Shown: positions 60,428 through 64,000 of the stretch, one piece after another
Position numbering within the stretch: position 1 is the stretch's first letter
How the letters are laid out: every line of letters starts with the position of its first letter
Origin: Acrocarpospora catenulata
GTDB lineage: Bacteria; Actinomycetota; Actinomycetes; Streptosporangiales; Streptosporangiaceae
DNA: 64,000 nt
Reading direction: 5' to 3'
NCBI RefSeq assembly: GCF_018476525.1
Contig: NZ_JAHCST010000024.1
Coordinates: forward strand, 1-64,000
Translations under genes and position numbers: made by a program
The notes under the pieces: generated by a model
The model's database searches: none
What the model was told of the DNA's origin: nothing
The model's input: the letters and a program-made list of their open reading frames with translations, nothing else

Positions 60428-61728
60428 TATATTTCTTGGCGCCACTGCTCCACGGGGACCGGGATGGCGGGGAACGGGTTGTCCGGGAGCAGGATGACGC
60501 GGCGGCAGGTGGTGGGCTCGCGGGCGGCGGCCAGGTGGAGCAGGGCCGCGCCGATGCCGGCCGCGCCGACCAGGTAGCCGGTGTCGGCGGTGATCTCGCC
60601 GGGGCGCAGCCGGCGGTAGGCCTGGTACCAGCGGTGGCCGCGCTCGTCGTGGCGGGCCCGGACGATCAGGTCGGCGGCCACCTCCTCGGCCACCTTCAGG
60701 TGCGCGGGATCCCCGGTGGCCGCCCAGAGGCCGACGAAGAACTCCAGCAGGCCCGCCGCGCCGCAGCACTGGCAGGCCACGTCCCAGTACCCCTCGGTAC
60801 GCCGATGCGGGATCCCGCTGTTGACGATGCCCCGGGCCAGGCGCTCCACCCAGTCCAGGTCGCCGGGGTCGCCGGTGACGCGGTAGAGCTCGTAGAACAT
60901 CCGGGCCACCCCGGCGGAGCCGGAGCAGAGGCCGAGGTAGTGCAGGGCCCGGGCGTGCGGCACGTGGTGCGGCACCAGGGCGCACTTGTCGCTGACCGCG
61001 CTGACGGTCCGGACGAAGTCGGCCCCGCGCCTGGCCGCCGCCAGGAAACGGTCGTCGCCGGTCACCCCGTACAGGCGGGCGAGCAGGAAGGCGGTGCCCG
61101 AGGTGCCCGATAGGAAGCCGGGAGTGACCGCGTCCACCGGCAGGTCGGGCGTCTCGGCGCCGAACCGGTGGCCGGGCACGACCAGTTCGGCGATGCGCTC
61201 CCCCGCCTCCACGGCCACCCGCTCGTACGCGGCGACGCCGAGCATGCCGGCCGCGTGCAGCAGCCCGAGGATCACGCCGCCGTCCCCGCGCTGGGCCGGG
61301 TCGCCGGTCCAGCCGATGCCCCGGTCCAGCGAGCGCACGCTCGCCACCAGGTGGTCGGCCACCTCCCTGGCGGCGTCCGCGTAACGTTCCACGCCGGTGG
61401 CCCAGCCCACCTCGGCCAGCGCGAAGGCGACCCCGGCCAGCCCGTGGTGCAGGGTGGGGTCGCGCAGTTCGCGCCAGGTGGCGGCCAGGTGGTCGGCGCC
61501 CTGCCTGGCGTCCTCGAGGTAGCTCTCCCGGCCGGTCGCGGCGGCCAGTTCCAGGAAGAAGAGCACGATGCCCGCCGCCCCGGCGTAGAGCGAGGCGGAG
61601 TGGCCGGCGGCGGCCGAGCGGCCGTCCGGGTCGGGGTTGGCCCGCCAGTGACGACCCTCCGCCCCATCCACGGCGGCGGACCGAATCCACCGCGCCGCCC
61701 CGGCTGCCGTCGCCACTGGGTGCATCAT
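60427..61728 (-). CDS. LanC-like protein with CCG zinc motif (433 aa)
   Basis: Alpha/alpha-barrel repeats typical of lanthionine synthetase C proteins: LYAGAAGIVLFFLELAAAT, HHGLAGVAFALAEVG, GFLSGTSGTAFLLARLY, GLCSGSAGVARMFYELYR (Cys268), and ACQCCGAAGLLEFF (Cys319, 321, 322). In NisC the ligands are Cys284, Cys330 and His331 in a CHG motif. Here CHG is replaced by CCG, a ligand variation known from ProcM-type cyclases. No precursor peptide, dehydratase, transporter or protease is visible, so it is an orphan; a LanCL-type role (glutathione adduct handling) is possible. Confidence 0.85.
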   Translation of the reverse strand: MMHPVATAAGAARWIRSAAVDGAEGRHWRANPDPDGRSAAAGHSASLYAGAAGIVLFFLELAAATGRESYLEDARQGADHLAATWRELRDPTLHHGLAGVAFALAEVGWATGVERYADAAREVADHLVASVRSLDRGIGWTGDPAQRGDGGVILGLLHAAGMLGVAAYERVAVEAGERIAELVVPGHRFGAETPDLPVDAVTPGFLSGTSGTAFLLARLYGVTGDDRFLAAARRGADFVRTVSAVSDKCALVPHHVPHARALHYLGLCSGSAGVARMFYELYRVTGDPGDLDWVERLARGIVNSGIPHRRTEGYWDVACQCCGAAGLLEFFVGLWAATGDPAHLKVAEEVAADLIVRARHDERGHRWYQAYRRLRPGEITADTGYLVGAAGIGAALLHLAAAREPTTCRRVILLPDNPFPAIPVPVEQWRQEI

Positions 61729-61744
61729 CGCCTCCCCATATTTC

Positions 61745-63976
61745 CTACAAGGATAGTCCTAATTGGGCGACCCGAGTAGTCCCGCGCAGCACCGCCGGCA
61801 GCTCCCCCTGGTGGAGCAGCGTCAGCCGCCGGGTGGCCCTGGTCATCGCGACGTACAGATCGCGATTCGCCATCTCCTCCGGGGCGACCACGATCACCTC
61901 GTCGAACTCCAGGCCCTTCGACCCGGTCACGGTGAGCAGCGCCACCGGAGAGTCCAGCGGATCGAGCGTAACCGCTTCGGGGAGCAGCGCGGCGGTTTCG
62001 GCGTACCGTTCCGCGTCGGTGATCACGGCCGTGCGGCCCTCGGCGGCCGTGATCAGGGCGTGCAGCACCTCCTGGAGGGTGGCGGGGGTGACCTCGATCG
62101 AACGCGGGGGCTCGCCCTGCCGTACCGACTCGGGGGCGGGCAGGTCAGGGACCAGGCGGGCGGCGGCGTCCATGATCTCCTTGGGGGTGCGGTAGTTGAC
62201 CGTCAGGCGCTCCTCCCGCCAGCGCACGAACCCGCCCAGCATGTCCTCCCAGGAGCGGGCGCCCGCCGGGGAGCCGGTCTGGCCCACGTCGCCGACCACG
62301 GTCATCGAGCGGGTGGGCACCCGGCGCAGCACCATGCGCCAGGCCATCGCCGACAGCTCCTGGGCCTCGTCCACGATGACGTGCCCGTAGACCCACGTGC
62401 GGTCGGCGGCGGCACGGTCGGCGGTGGTGCGCTCGGCGCCAGGGTCCTGGTGCCAGGTCGCCAGCGTGGCGGCGTCCAGCTCCTCCTCGCCGAGCCCGGT
62501 GATGGTGAGCACCTCGCGCGCGTACAGCTCCTCCTCCTGCCAGGCCCTGGCCGCCGCGGCCCGTTGCTCGGCGGTCACCGGCTCCTCGCCGAGCAGCTCG
62601 GCCGCCTCGTCGAGCAGCGGCACGTCGTCCACCGTCCAGGGCGCGTCCACCGGCCGGAGCAGCACCTCCCGCTCGTCCTCGCCGAGACCGGCCGCCGCCA
62701 TCCTCTCCGGGTCGGCGAACAGCTCGGCCACCAGCCGGTACGGGGTGAGGGCCGGCCACAGGGCGTCCAGCGCGGCCCGGACCGCTTCCTGCTGCCAGAG
62801 CACCTTGCGCGAATACTCCAGATCGTCGGCTTCCGGCGGCAGGTCCAGCAGCTCGGCCTCGGACCGGGCCAGGGCGCGCAGCAGGTCCAGCACGAACAGC
62901 TTCCGCCCGACGTTGTGCGGCCGCCCGGAGGCCCTGGCCTTGGCCTGCCGGCAGACCTCCCTGGGCACCACCAGCGTCAGCCCGTCCAGCTCGACCCGCA
63001 GATCCCCGTACGGCACCCGCTGCCGGTCGGCCACCGCGGCGGCCATCACCTCGGCCATCCGCCTGGCCCCCTTGACCACGGCCACCTCGGGCGGCTCGGT
63101 GGCCGTGGCCACCACGCCGGGGAAGAGCTCGCCCACGCTGGCCAGCACCACGTCGGTCTCGCCGAGCGAGGGCAGCACCTGCTCGATGTAGCGGAGGAAG
63201 GTGGCGTTCGGGCCGACCACCAGCACGCCCCGGCGCTCCAGCGTCTCCCGGTAGGTGTAGAGCAGGTAGGCGGCCCGGTGCAGCGCGGCCACCGTCTTGC
63301 CGGTGCCGGGGCCGCCCTGCACCACCAGCGTGCCGTGCAGGCCGGAGCGGATCACCCGGTCCTGCTCGGTCTGGATGGTGGCCACCACGTCGCCCATCCG
63401 CCCGGTGCGCTCCTTCTCCAGGGCGGCCAGCAGGGCGGCCTCGCCGACCAGGGTCCGGCGGTCGCCGTCGCTCATCCGGTGCAGGTCGAAGACCTCGTCG
63501 TCCAGGCCCACCACGGTCCGGCCCTTGGTGAGCAGGTGGCGGCGGCGGACCAGGCCGGCCGGGTCGGACGGGGTGGCGGCGTAGAACGGGCGGGCGGCCG
63601 GGGCCCGCCAGTCCACCAGCACGGTCTCGTGGTCGTCGTCGCGCAGGCCGATCCTGCCGATGTAGAGGGCCTCGCCGGACTCGTCGATGCGGCCCAGGTC
63701 GATGCGCCCGAAGCAGAGACCGCGCTCGACGCTGTTCAGCTGGGCCAGCCGGCGGGCGTGCTCACCCGCCGCCGCCTCCCGCTCCACCCGGGCCTGCCGG
63801 GTACCGCCCGGCTCGCCGCGCGCGTACTCGGCGGCCAGCGCCTGTTCGGTCCGCTCGCGTACGGTGTCGAGGCGGCGGTAGAGCGTCGAGACACGCTCCT
63901 GCTCGATCGCCAGATCTTGGTGCTCATCCACCTTCGTGATATACTCCGTCCGGGCTATTTGTTTGATCGATGCCAT
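61745..63976 (-). CDS. helD: HelD-type RNA polymerase-associated helicase (743 aa)
   Basis: Superfamily 1 ATPase. An N-terminal charged coiled coil (EHQDLAIEQERVSTLYRRLD) inserts into RNA polymerase in this family. It is followed by Walker A GGPGTGKT (in VVQGGPGTGKTVAALH), motif II VIVDEAQELSAMAW, motif III VVGDVGQTGS and the motif VI region LYVAMTRATRRL. HelD/HelR removes RNA polymerase from DNA and can protect against rifamycins. Only 24 bp of the upstream region are in the window, so any rifamycin-associated element cannot be judged. Start ATG 63976. Confidence 0.88.
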   Translation of the reverse strand: MASIKQIARTEYITKVDEHQDLAIEQERVSTLYRRLDTVRERTEQALAAEYARGEPGGTRQARVEREAAAGEHARRLAQLNSVERGLCFGRIDLGRIDESGEALYIGRIGLRDDDHETVLVDWRAPAARPFYAATPSDPAGLVRRRHLLTKGRTVVGLDDEVFDLHRMSDGDRRTLVGEAALLAALEKERTGRMGDVVATIQTEQDRVIRSGLHGTLVVQGGPGTGKTVAALHRAAYLLYTYRETLERRGVLVVGPNATFLRYIEQVLPSLGETDVVLASVGELFPGVVATATEPPEVAVVKGARRMAEVMAAAVADRQRVPYGDLRVELDGLTLVVPREVCRQAKARASGRPHNVGRKLFVLDLLRALARSEAELLDLPPEADDLEYSRKVLWQQEAVRAALDALWPALTPYRLVAELFADPERMAAAGLGEDEREVLLRPVDAPWTVDDVPLLDEAAELLGEEPVTAEQRAAAARAWQEEELYAREVLTITGLGEEELDAATLATWHQDPGAERTTADRAAADRTWVYGHVIVDEAQELSAMAWRMVLRRVPTRSMTVVGDVGQTGSPAGARSWEDMLGGFVRWREERLTVNYRTPKEIMDAAARLVPDLPAPESVRQGEPPRSIEVTPATLQEVLHALITAAEGRTAVITDAERYAETAALLPEAVTLDPLDSPVALLTVTGSKGLEFDEVIVVAPEEMANRDLYVAMTRATRRLTLLHQGELPAVLRGTTRVAQLGLSL

Positions 63977-64000
63977 GGGGTGGCAATCAATCAGGTTAGC

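Noticed and set aside
63977-64000. Rifamycin-associated element upstream of helD
   Set aside because: Only 24 bp of upstream sequence are in the window; no inverted repeat of that type is visible.

Overview
The window is high-GC DNA from a spore-forming type of actinomycete. Streptosporangiales (Nonomuraea/Streptosporangium-like) is my best guess, from the many FadR/TetR/LacI regulators, GTG starts, a SecA2-type gene, a DUF1206 protein, a LuxR-type kinase fusion, NRPS genes and a DrrAB-like exporter. No ribosomal RNA or housekeeping marker is present, so the genus is inference.

Left part (1-16.1 kb). A 5'-truncated IS256-family transposase gene is interrupted by a complete 2.19-kb group II intron with its reverse transcriptase/maturase. 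tRNA-Lys(CTT) follows, then a MoxR ATPase/VWA pair (a probable G-run frameshift sits at the ATPase N-terminus), a NERD-domain membrane protein, and a TetR regulator. The regulator faces a four-gene operon (phosphotransferase plus three acyl-CoA dehydrogenases) that carries a near-identical operator at its promoter, about 5 kb away. After a YdeI-like protein and a GNAT there is a small secreted/WXG-like operon. Next comes a decayed, lower-GC island: an IS5-type transposase relic and a small membrane protein beside two 35-bp remnants of a tRNA-Thr 3' end.

Middle (16.1-40.5 kb). TetR and an FAD monooxygenase are divergent around two palindromes. Then come a DMT transporter, a VOC protein, an FAD oxidoreductase, SecA2, and a compact FadR-controlled cluster: an ECF transporter (S, fused double ATPase, T), two NtaA/SnaA/DszA-type flavin monooxygenases and a rhodanese. 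A shared 29-bp dyad lies at both divergent promoters of this cluster. It is followed by a CHAP protein, DUF1206, a globin translationally coupled to a 1162-aa kinase-ATPase-TPR-LuxR fusion, an NCS2-type permease with a biuret-hydrolase-like amidohydrolase and its FadR regulator, and a 32-bp tandem repeat.

Right part (40.5-64 kb). Two divergent NRPS genes (C-A-T and A-T-C) carry in-frame repeat insertions. An ABC exporter is joined to an alpha-glucoside operon (substrate-binding lipoprotein, two permeases, GH13 enzyme). A LacI regulator and a secreted GH87 alpha-1,3-glucanase complete what looks like an alpha-1,3-glucan utilisation locus. The window ends with a TetR-thioesterase pair, an orphan LanC-like protein with a CCG zinc motif, and a HelD-type helicase.
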